Origin: Dermatophilus congolensis
Lineage (GTDB): Bacteria > Actinomycetota > Actinomycetes > Actinomycetales > Dermatophilaceae
DNA: 26,547 nucleotides
Direction of reading: 5' to 3'
NCBI GenBank assembly: GCA_030538115.1
Contig: JAUNUP010000041.1
Span: 1-26,547 of the forward strand
The position numbers and the translations under genes were made by a program. The notes beneath the pieces are model-generated. The model had not been told where the DNA came from and did not search any database. It saw only the letters and a list, made by a program, of their open reading frames with translations. Below, one piece after another: positions 21,191 to 26,547 of this stretch; position 1 is the stretch's first letter, and each line of letters starts with the position of its first letter.

Positions 21191-21228
21191 TTGATTGGCA
21201 GATTTCTTCAATATATCCTTCCATCATG
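21191..21228 (+). promoter_or_regulatory. Leaderless vapBC promoter
   Basis: TTGATT (21191-21196), a 17-nt spacer, TATCCT (21214-21219), then 6 nt and the vapB ATG at 21226. The stretch is AT-rich against its surroundings. It is the best -35/-10 pair in the window and leaves no leader. Confidence 0.65.
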
Positions 21229-21486
21229 GCTCTCAACATCAAGGATCCGGAGACCGACCGGCTGGCCCGTGAACTCGCCTCTCGGACCGGTGAGAGCATC
21301 ACGGTCGCGATCCGGGGCGCCATAGAAGAGCGGCTCACCCGAGTTCGTGCGCAGGAGAACAAGACCGGCACCGAAGATCTGCTTCGGGAGATCATCGCGC
21401 GGGGTCGCGCGCGCTCTGCAGCCGAAACCGATCCTCGAACCCCGGACGAGATCCTCGGCTACGACGAGCACGGGTTGCCGTCGTGA
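21226..21486 (+). CDS. vapB: VapB-type antitoxin
   Basis: An 86-residue antitoxin of the PSK/Rv0623-like VapB family. The N-terminal ribbon-helix-helix-like DNA-binding part begins MALNIKDPETDRLARELA, followed by GESITVAIRGAIEERL. A charged middle and a C-terminal arm (PRTPDEILGYDEHGLP) follow; the last part matches the toxin-binding end seen in this family. It should repress its own promoter and block VapC. It overlaps vapC by 4 bp (GTGA), the usual coupling. Lower GC upstream suggests the pair was acquired. Confidence 0.9.
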   Translation: MALNIKDPETDRLARELASRTGESITVAIRGAIEERLTRVRAQENKTGTEDLLREIIARGRARSAAETDPRTPDEILGYDEHGLPS

Positions 21487-21881
21487 CCGTCGTGCTCGAC
21501 ACCTCCGCCGTCGCAGCGGTCGTGTTCGGTGAGCCCGATGCCGCCGCCTACGCCTCCGCGATGCAGCGTGCCGCCGGCGACATCATCGTCAGCGCCGCAA
21601 CCACCGTCGAACTCGGCATCGTCGTCGGATCACGACACGGTCAGGAAGGCATCGACGACTTGCGCGCACTCCTCACCACACTGAAAGTGCGCACCGTGCC
21701 GGTGGACGACGCACTGGCCACTGCTGCTGTGGCGGCCTGGCGTCGATTCGGGAAGGGACGCCACCCGGCCGGCCTCAACTACGGCGACTGCTTCTCGTAC
21801 GCCACAGCCAAGGTGTCGGGCGGAGCACTGCTGTTCAAAGGCGACGACTTCGCCCAGACCGACATCCCGAGCGCCCTGTAG
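21483..21881 (+). CDS. vapC: VapC-type PIN-domain ribonuclease toxin
   Basis: A 132-residue PIN-domain endoribonuclease that inhibits growth by cutting RNA when free of VapB. The acidic Mg2+ site is complete: D6 (VLDTSA), E43 (TTVELG), D102 (NYGDCFSYA) and D121/D122 (FKGDDFAQTD). Length and motif order are those of full-length active VapC proteins. The GTG start lies inside the vapB stop. The TAG stop is followed in phase by a further open stretch to 22016 that resembles a gene remnant. Confidence 0.92.
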   Translation: MTVVLDTSAVAAVVFGEPDAAAYASAMQRAAGDIIVSAATTVELGIVVGSRHGQEGIDDLRALLTTLKVRTVPVDDALATAAVAAWRRFGKGRHPAGLNYGDCFSYATAKVSGGALLFKGDDFAQTDIPSAL

Positions 21882-21914
21882 GGATTTGCGCTCCGCGAGG
21901 TACTCATCCAAGAC

Positions 21915-22016
21915 GTGACCCGGCGCCTGTGTGGCGTGAAAACGCAGGTGCTCGAAGACCCCCACGGCCGGCTCGTGTTCGTCTACGACCTACCGCAGCG
22001 CAGGCCGCCCGGATAG
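21915..22016 (+). pseudogene. Gene remnant or tiny ORF after vapC
   Basis: In phase with vapC and directly after its stop, the frame stays open to TAG 22014-22016. It reads FALREVLIQDVTRRL and then VKTQVLEDPHGRLVFVYDL, with normal codon use and a protein-like mix of residues. GTG 21915 could start a 33-residue product, but no ribosome site is visible. It looks like the C-terminal end of a lost gene left beside the toxin-antitoxin insertion. The family is not recognised. Confidence 0.35.
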
Positions 22017-22026
22017 GCGGGCCCCT

Positions 22027-22284
22027 TCAGCCTTGTTCAAGCAGGCGCGCGAACTCGGCGTCGAAGTCGAAGTCGTCGAGTATCGGCGGGTTCCAGAGCC
22101 CAGGTGTGCCGGACTCAGGGCGGGTATTCACCGAGGCGACGAAAGCGTCGATGACGCGAGACGCGATCTCAGGGTGGCGGGCGCGCAGCCATGTGGCCAG
22201 ACAGACGTGGTGGATGGCGACGAGGTTGTCGTCGAGCAGTCCCGCGACGAAAGCGACCAACCGACCGTCGAGGCGCATCGTCAT
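22027..22284 (-). CDS. Small hypothetical protein
   Basis: An 85-residue protein with no known domain. The N-terminal half is helical (LVAFVAGLLDDNLVAIHHV, then LATWLRARHPEIASRVIDAF). A Pro/Asn-rich turn and an acidic end (ILDDFDFDAEFARLLEQG) follow. ATG 22284 has GAGG 9 nt upstream, and codon use is like that of real genes here. It is convergent with the vapBC remnant (11 bp between stops) and divergent from the second B12 riboswitch. Its function is unknown. Confidence 0.6.
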   Translation of the reverse strand: MTMRLDGRLVAFVAGLLDDNLVAIHHVCLATWLRARHPEIASRVIDAFVASVNTRPESGTPGLWNPPILDDFDFDAEFARLLEQG

Positions 22285-22472
22285 CAGCCGAAACCTCTCG
22301 CCCCAGCAGTCGTCCGTCCACGCCGTCGTATGGACCCCGGCCAGGACGTCGCAAAGATGTCATCGCAGGTTGCAGCCGCTGCCCAAAGGAACGATGCCCC
22401 GCATCGAGCACCGGGGCGACGCCGCGCATGTTTGCGTCACAGTATTCGAGTGCGCACTCACTGCTGCGTCAT

Positions 22473-22490
22473 CTCACCTACCGTGGTGAG
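22473..22490 (+). promoter_or_regulatory. Possible -10 framed by an inverted repeat ahead of riboswitch 2
   Basis: CTCACC (22473-22478) and GGTGAG (22485-22490) flank TACCGT, a TANNNT-type -10. The palindrome could be an operator adding protein control to the riboswitch. No clear -35 was found. Confidence 0.35.
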
Positions 22491-22499
22491 TGCATCGGT

Positions 22500-22672
22500 T
22501 CGGCGTTTCGTTCGCGAGACGCCGTCGCAAGAGGGAACCCGGCGAAATTCCGGGACTGCCCCGCAGCGGTGAGTGGGAACGAGAGTCGCCACAAGGCACT
22601 GGGCACATCGTCTGGGAAGCGGCGACCAGTAGGCGCGAGCACGACGCCCACGAGTCCGAAGACCTGCCGACG
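22500..22672 (+). ncRNA. Cobalamin (B12) riboswitch 2
   Basis: The same aptamer core as riboswitch 1 appears in order: GCAAGAGGGAACCCGG, ACTGCCCCGCAGCGGTGA (from 22555), GGCACTGGG ... TCTGGGAAGC (~22595-22620), CCAGTAGG and GAGTCCGAAGACCTGCC (~22652-22668). A GC-rich hairpin (CGCCCG ... CGGGCG, ~22671-22690) and then GGGAGGG follow, which could make up a translation-blocking expression platform. The downstream genes are a 10-codon ORF, a DUF6221-like gene and a FhuF-like gene. Ends are approximate. Confidence 0.92.
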
Positions 22673-22723
22673 CCCGCGTCTCTTCGGGCGCGGAGGCGTG
22701 TGACGCTCGCGGGAGGGCCGCCG

Positions 22724-22756
22724 ATGGAGACAACGTCGGCACCGTTTCGCGTATAG
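22724..22756 (+). CDS. 10-residue leader ORF after riboswitch 2
   Basis: ATG 22724 stands 7 nt after GGAGG (22712-22716) and ends at TAG 22754-22756, encoding METTSAPFRV. The ribosome site is the strongest in this leader and sits where a B12 riboswitch would be expected to hide one. It may be a leader peptide through which the switch acts, or chance. The next real start is 41 nt downstream. Confidence 0.3.
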   Translation: METTSAPFRV

Positions 22757-22796
22757 ACACAGGCCGTCCATCGACTGAGTCACGAGGGATGAGCAG

Positions 22797-23105
22797 ATGC
22801 GAAGACGCCCGGCGAAGGTCGATCGGCACCACAGGCACGCCGAGCGGTGGACCACAGACCCAGACCCGGCGCTCGTACGGTTCCTGCACGTTCGGATACT
22901 GGAGCGCCTACCCGCTGCGGAAGCACGCCGGGCCACGACTGTCGGCGCGGATCACGCGAGGGCAGATCGAGCTGTGACCGTGCTACGGAACATGGCCCAC
23001 CACTTGGAGACCGAGGACTTCCCCGAGCCGGCAGTCATGCGACTCCTCACGCACACCTTCCGTCACCACCCTCGGTTCCGCCCCGAATGGGTCAGCACCG
23101 CCTGA
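22797..23105 (+). CDS. DUF6221-like small protein
   Basis: A 102-residue protein. After a basic lead come DPALVRFLHVRILERLPAA, a helical stretch with ADRAVTVLRNM, and the C-terminal VMRLLTHTFRHHPRFRPEW. The ending resembles the LA-x-x-Y-x-x-HP-x-Y-x-x-EW signature of the DUF6221 family of actinomycetes, whose function is unknown. ATG 22797 is chosen because GAGGG lies about 8-9 nt upstream; an overlapping ATG at 22789 opens a different, unconvincing frame. It is the first full-length gene under B12 riboswitch 2. Its stop shares a base with an ATG (TGATG) in the frame of the next gene. Confidence 0.6.
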   Translation: MRRRPAKVDRHHRHAERWTTDPDPALVRFLHVRILERLPAAEARRATTVGADHARADRAVTVLRNMAHHLETEDFPEPAVMRLLTHTFRHHPRFRPEWVSTA

Positions 23106-23148
23106 TGGGCGGCTGCGAAAGACGACCAGACCATGCGCGGTCCACTGG

Positions 23149-23184
23149 GCCTCTCGACCGCCGCGACAACGGGGATCGAGAGGC
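23149..23184 (+). repeat. Inverted repeat before the FhuF-like gene
   Basis: GCCTCTCGA (23149-23157) pairs perfectly with TCGAGAGGC (23176-23184) across 18 nt. It lies between the DUF6221-like stop and GTG 23207 and could tune expression of the second gene. Confidence 0.4.
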
Positions 23185-23206
23185 GGGAGCCGGGCCACGA
23201 TCCGAG

Positions 23207-23884
23207 GTGACAGGATTCGGGCCGTTCATTGACGCCCAGGCTCATCGCCCCGACGACCCCGTACCGACGGGATGGTCGCGACTCTCGGCGCTCGTCGACG
23301 ATCCTGCGGTGTTCTCGGCCCGCGCGGAGGCGGTGCGCGCCGCCTTGGAGGAGCGTCGGGTTGCGGCGGGCAGCCCGGGGCGAACGGTGGCCTGGCAGGT
23401 GGCGGTGTCGACGGCCCATCTGGGCCTCGTCGCCCGGTTCGTGGCCGCGACCTGCGCAGCGCGGGCGCAGCGGCTGCCGATGGCGTTCGACGCCCGCGAC
23501 GTGTGGTGGCGCGACGTACACGGCGGACCTGTACCGCTTTCGCTCCCGCAGGGCACGAGCTCACCCATCGCGCCGAACGAGCCGAGAATCGACCCATGGG
23601 TGGAGGCTTTCACGCAGGTCACAGTGGACGTGCACGGCTTGAGCGCGAAGGTCGCGTGGGGCAATGTCGCCGCTGCGGCAAACAGCGCCGCCGTGCTCAT
23701 GTCCCAGGCCCGCCCCGACCTGTACGACACCGTCCACGCGTTGGCCGACCGCATCCTCGCCGACCCGAGAGTGGAGGGCGGCACACTTCGCGCGGGCCCG
23801 GACTTCCGTCGCCGCAGTTGTTGCCTCATCTACAAGGTCAGCGGCAACCGCCAGGCGGTCTGCGGCGACTGCGTCTTGCGGTGA
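23207..23884 (+). CDS. FhuF-like [2Fe-2S] protein (ferric/corrinoid reductase candidate)
   Basis: About 225 residues. The N-terminal and middle parts are helical with no motif I can name (GRTVAWQVAVSTAHLGLVAR; WVEAFTQVTVDVHGLSAKVAWGN). The C-terminus holds RRSCCLIYKVSGNR and VCGDCVLR: C205-C206-x12-C219-x2-C222, close to the Cys-Cys-x10-Cys-x2-Cys cluster site of FhuF, the siderophore-iron reductase, but two residues longer. GTG 23207 is chosen because codon quality upstream is poor. ATG 23105, coupled as TGATG to the preceding stop, would add 34 low-complexity residues. No siderophore genes are nearby. Placement after a B12 riboswitch suggests a role in corrinoid or cobalt handling, which is inference. 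Confidence 0.75.
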   Translation: MTGFGPFIDAQAHRPDDPVPTGWSRLSALVDDPAVFSARAEAVRAALEERRVAAGSPGRTVAWQVAVSTAHLGLVARFVAATCAARAQRLPMAFDARDVWWRDVHGGPVPLSLPQGTSSPIAPNEPRIDPWVEAFTQVTVDVHGLSAKVAWGNVAAAANSAAVLMSQARPDLYDTVHALADRILADPRVEGGTLRAGPDFRRRSCCLIYKVSGNRQAVCGDCVLR

Positions 23885-23947
23885 GTCGCGCCGTGCCCGT
23901 GACATCTCTCCCGGCGTGCGCACCGCACTCAGCGACCACCGGAGCAG

Positions 23948-24868
23948 TCAGGGTTGTTTCGGTGTGGCGAGGATCGGGGGGATGGAGTCGCGGACTATCG
24001 CTGCCAGCTCTGTGAGCACTCCCGCGTGGGTCGAGGACGGGCGCCAGGCCAGCACGATGTCACGGTGGGGCGACTCGGCAGCGAACTCGCGCACGACCAG
24101 GCCCGGCAGGGGCGCAACCGGAGGCGCAGTCGCCAGGCGGGGCAGGAGCGTGACCCCGACCCCCGCAGCGACCATGTACCGCAGAGTCTCGAGGCTCGTG
24201 GCCCGGAAGCCGTCGCGCTCCTGCGCCCCGGCCGCACGGCAGACGTCGAGCGCCTGGTCACGCATGCAGTGCCCGTCTTCCAGCAGCAGCACGTCGCTGC
24301 CCTCCAGTGCGCCCGAGTCGGCGAGAGGCGCCTCCGCCAGGTCGTGACCCGCCGGAACAGCGAGGTCGAACGGCTCACGGAAGAGCGGCTCGGTCACCAG
24401 GCCCGAGGCTTCAGGTCCGAGGGGCGTCGCGATGGCGATGGCATCGAGCGAACCGGCGAGGAGGCGCTCGACGAGCACCGCGGTCTTCTCCTCGACGAGC
24501 AGCACCTCGAGTTCGGGAAAGGCTGCGCGCCACGGCTCCACGACGTGCGGCAGCAGGTACGGGCCGAGGGTCGGGAACATGCCGAGCCGCAACGACCCGG
24601 AGCGGGGGTTGCGGGCGCGTCGGGCGATGCCCTCGATGTCGTGGACCTCGTTGAGCACGTTCTTGGCCCGCTCGACCACCGACTCCCCCGCCGGGGTGAA
24701 CAGCACCGAGCGGGAGGATCGTTCGATGAGCGGTACCCCGAGGTGCGTTTCGAGCTTCTTGACCTGCATGGAGAGGGTCGGCTGGCTCACGTAGCACGCG
24801 GCCGCCGCGCGCCCGAAGTGCCGGTGCTCGTGCAACGCCACGAGGTATTCGAGGTCGCGGATGTTCAT
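23948..24868 (-). CDS. oxyR: Peroxide-sensing LysR regulator OxyR
   Basis: A 306-residue LysR-family activator. An N-terminal winged helix-turn-helix (MNIRDLEYLVALHEHRHFGR, then SQPTLSMQVKKLE) is followed by the sensing domain. C201 and C210 in GHCMRDQALDVC match the redox pair C199/C208 of E. coli OxyR, with the same eight-residue spacing, so it should form a disulfide on contact with H2O2. ATG 24868 is chosen for its ribosome site GGAGG 3 nt upstream (AAGGAGGACC); the longer frame to 24892 has none. It lies downstream of ahpF on the same strand, separated by a terminator, rather than divergent as in many actinomycetes. Confidence 0.95.
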   Translation of the reverse strand: MNIRDLEYLVALHEHRHFGRAAAACYVSQPTLSMQVKKLETHLGVPLIERSSRSVLFTPAGESVVERAKNVLNEVHDIEGIARRARNPRSGSLRLGMFPTLGPYLLPHVVEPWRAAFPELEVLLVEEKTAVLVERLLAGSLDAIAIATPLGPEASGLVTEPLFREPFDLAVPAGHDLAEAPLADSGALEGSDVLLLEDGHCMRDQALDVCRAAGAQERDGFRATSLETLRYMVAAGVGVTLLPRLATAPPVAPLPGLVVREFAAESPHRDIVLAWRPSSTHAGVLTELAAIVRDSIPPILATPKQP

Positions 24869-24900
24869 GGTCCTCCTTGATCCCCCTGCCAATATGCCTG

Positions 24901-24938
24901 CGCCGGGTCGCGCCCGTGTCTGCGGGTGCGACCCGGCG
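24901..24938 (-). terminator. Terminator between ahpF and oxyR
   Basis: CGCCGGGTCGC (24901-24911) pairs with GCGACCCGGCG (24928-24938), extended inward by CCCG/CGGG. It starts 28 bp past the ahpF stop. No T-run. Confidence 0.75.
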
Positions 24939-24965
24939 TGGCTGTCACGCGCCTGTTGCCGCCGG

Positions 24966-26537
24966 TCAGGCCGGGGCGCTGGTGCGGATCATGTGGTCGA
25001 AGGCTCCGAGCGCGGCGGTAGCGCCGGCTCCGAAGGCGACGACGATCTGCTTGTAGGGAGTCGTGGTGCAGTCACCGGCAGCGAAGACGCCGGGCACGTT
25101 GGTGGCGCCGCGCTCGTCGATGACGATCTCCTTGCGGTTACTCAGCTCCACCGCTCCGTCGAGCCATTCGGTGTTCGGCAGCAGACCGATCTGCACGAAG
25201 ACGCCGTCGAGGTCGACGTGGCGGGCCTCACCGGAGGCGCGGTCTTCGTAGTCGAGGCCGGTCACCTGCGAGCCGTCGCCGAGCACCTCGGTGGTGCGAG
25301 CGCCCAGGATGATGTCGACGTTGGGCATGCTGCGCAGCTTGCGCACCAGCACCTCGTCGGCCTTGAGCTCGTCGAGGAATTCGAACACGGTCACGTGTCC
25401 GACGACACCGGCGAGGTCGATCGCGGCCTCGATACCGGAGTTGCCGCCGCCGACAACGGCGACGCGCTTGCCCTTGAAGAGGGGGCCGTCGCAGTGGGGG
25501 CAGAACGTGACGCCCTTGTTGCGGTACTCCTCCTCGCCGGGAACGCCCATGGTGCGCCAGCGGGCACCGGTGGCGAGTACGACCGTCTTGCCCTTGGCCG
25601 TGCCACCGCCCTCGAACTCCACGGAGATGAGCCCGTCGGCGTCGGCCGGATGCAGCTTGACGGCCTTCTGGCCCTTGAGGATCGAGATGTCGTAGTCCGC
25701 CATGTGTGCCTCGAGCGCGCCGGAAAGGGCCGGGCCCTCGGTGTGGCGCACGGAGATGAGGTTCTCGATCGACATCGTGTCGTTCACCTGGCCGCCGAGG
25801 CGGTCGGCGATGAGCGTGGTGGGGATGCCCTTGCGTGCCGCGTACACCGCGGAGGCGACTCCGGCGGGGCCGCCGCCGATGACGAGCACGTCGGAGTCGT
25901 CAAGCGCCTCGAGCTGCTCGGCCGCACGAGCCGCGGCACCCTCGGTGTCGAGCTTGGCGACGATCTCGCCGGCCTCCATGCGGCCCTGACCGAAGAGCTC
26001 ACCGTTGAGGTACACGGTGGGCACGGCCAGGATGTTGCGCTCGTTGACCTCGTCCTGGAACAGCGAACCCTCGACCGCGACGTGCTTGATGCGGGGGTTG
26101 ACCACCGACATCATGTTGAGCGCCTGCACCACGGTGGGGCAGTTCTGGCAGGTCAGCGACATGTAGGTGACGAACTCGTAGTCACCCGGGAGGTCGGCGA
26201 TCGCCTTGAGCAGCGCCTCGTCCTCCTTGATGGTGTGGCCGCCGACCTGCAGCAGCGCGAGCACGAGCGAGGTGAACTCGTGACCCATCGGCAGGCCCGC
26301 GAAGGTCACGGCGATGTCGGTACCGGCGCGCGCCACATCGAAGCTGGGGCGGCGCTCGTTGGTGCCGTCGAAACGGGCGGTCACCTTGTCGGAGAGCGCG
26401 GCGATCTCGGTGAGCAGGTCGCGCATCTCGGTGGACTTGGGCCGATCGTCGAGGCTCGCGACGAGCTCGATCGGCTCCTTGACCATCTCGAGGTACTGCT
26501 TGAGCTGGCCGGAAAGGGTTGCGTCGAGAACGGGCAC
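24966..26537 (-). CDS. ahpF: Alkyl hydroperoxide reductase subunit F
   Basis: A 523-residue flavoprotein disulfide reductase that passes electrons from NAD(P)H to the peroxidase AhpC. An N-terminal double-thioredoxin-like domain holds CQNC (C130, C133). The thioredoxin-reductase-like part carries the FAD site GGGPAG (~221), the NAD(P)H site GGGNSG (~363) and the redox pair CPHC (C346, C349). The C-terminal FAD motif is GVFAAGDCT. Length matches E. coli AhpF (521). The N-terminus [14 protein letters not shown] aligns with the family, so GTG 26537 is the likely start. Only 10 bp upstream are in view, so its promoter and any ahpC, usually next door, lie outside. Confidence 0.95.
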   Translation of the reverse strand: MPVLDATLSGQLKQYLEMVKEPIELVASLDDRPKSTEMRDLLTEIAALSDKVTARFDGTNERRPSFDVARAGTDIAVTFAGLPMGHEFTSLVLALLQVGGHTIKEDEALLKAIADLPGDYEFVTYMSLTCQNCPTVVQALNMMSVVNPRIKHVAVEGSLFQDEVNERNILAVPTVYLNGELFGQGRMEAGEIVAKLDTEGAAARAAEQLEALDDSDVLVIGGGPAGVASAVYAARKGIPTTLIADRLGGQVNDTMSIENLISVRHTEGPALSGALEAHMADYDISILKGQKAVKLHPADADGLISVEFEGGGTAKGKTVVLATGARWRTMGVPGEEEYRNKGVTFCPHCDGPLFKGKRVAVVGGGNSGIEAAIDLAGVVGHVTVFEFLDELKADEVLVRKLRSMPNVDIILGARTTEVLGDGSQVTGLDYEDRASGEARHVDLDGVFVQIGLLPNTEWLDGAVELSNRKEIVIDERGATNVPGVFAAGDCTTTPYKQIVVAFGAGATAALGAFDHMIRTSAPA

Positions 26538-26547
26538 TGGGGTTACT

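Noticed and set aside
19874..21211. A 445-codon minus-strand frame opposite the metE-like gene
   Set aside because: Typical antisense shadow composition with no motif, and it runs through the terminator hairpin.
3772..22489. The shared string TACCGTGGTGA upstream of the activase (3772) and of riboswitch 2 (22479)
   Set aside because: Only 11 bases, and the flanks differ; a -10-like hexamer plus chance explains it.
22789..22977. An alternative 62-codon frame starting at ATG 22789 after riboswitch 2
   Set aside because: Its ribosome site would be too close, and the frame at 22797 has a family-like C-terminus.

Overview
This is a high-GC chromosomal segment with strong C/G bias at third codon positions. 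It most likely comes from an actinomycete in or near the Micrococcales (a Dermacoccaceae/Intrasporangiaceae-like organism is my guess). Its middle part keeps gene neighbours that I recall from the Mycobacterium tuberculosis Rv1205-Rv1234 region: a LOG-family gene, a DUF3117 gene, an O-methyltransferase next to sigE, tatB, mrp, and MgtE-N/CBS and stress-protein genes.

Layout. Bases 1-613 hold a probable 3' gene end, a striking run of short hairpins with C-rich loops, a C-rich G-poor stretch that could be a Rho-loading site, and a candidate ECF-sigma promoter. Next come an M24B aminopeptidase P, a general-stress membrane protein, and a TetR regulator diverging from a 1499-residue acyl-CoA dehydratase activase-type iron-sulfur ATPase across a palindromic operator. 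A CitE-like lyase converges on the activase. DedA, an MgtE-N/CBS protein, a DUF1003 protein and Mrp follow on the plus strand up to a strong bidirectional terminator. tatB and sigE face them; tatB appears to start at ATC, and no rseA or htrA lies between the two. A methyltransferase, DUF3117, a PIG-V-like membrane glycosyltransferase, a DivIVA-like protein and a LOG phosphoribohydrolase come next.

From 19.3 to 23.9 kb lies an accessory B12-controlled locus. One cobalamin riboswitch precedes an 18-codon peptide and a short MetE-type methionine synthase. A vapBC toxin-antitoxin pair, a gene remnant and a small unknown gene follow. A second cobalamin riboswitch then precedes a 10-codon ORF, a DUF6221-like gene and a FhuF-like [2Fe-2S] protein. 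The FhuF-like gene is a candidate for corrinoid or iron reduction. The window ends with oxyR and ahpF, a peroxide-defence pair.

At least seven genes have an (N)ANNNT -10 hexamer 6-7 nt before the start codon and no Shine-Dalgarno sequence, so leaderless transcription looks common here. No tRNA, rRNA, CRISPR array or insertion sequence was seen.
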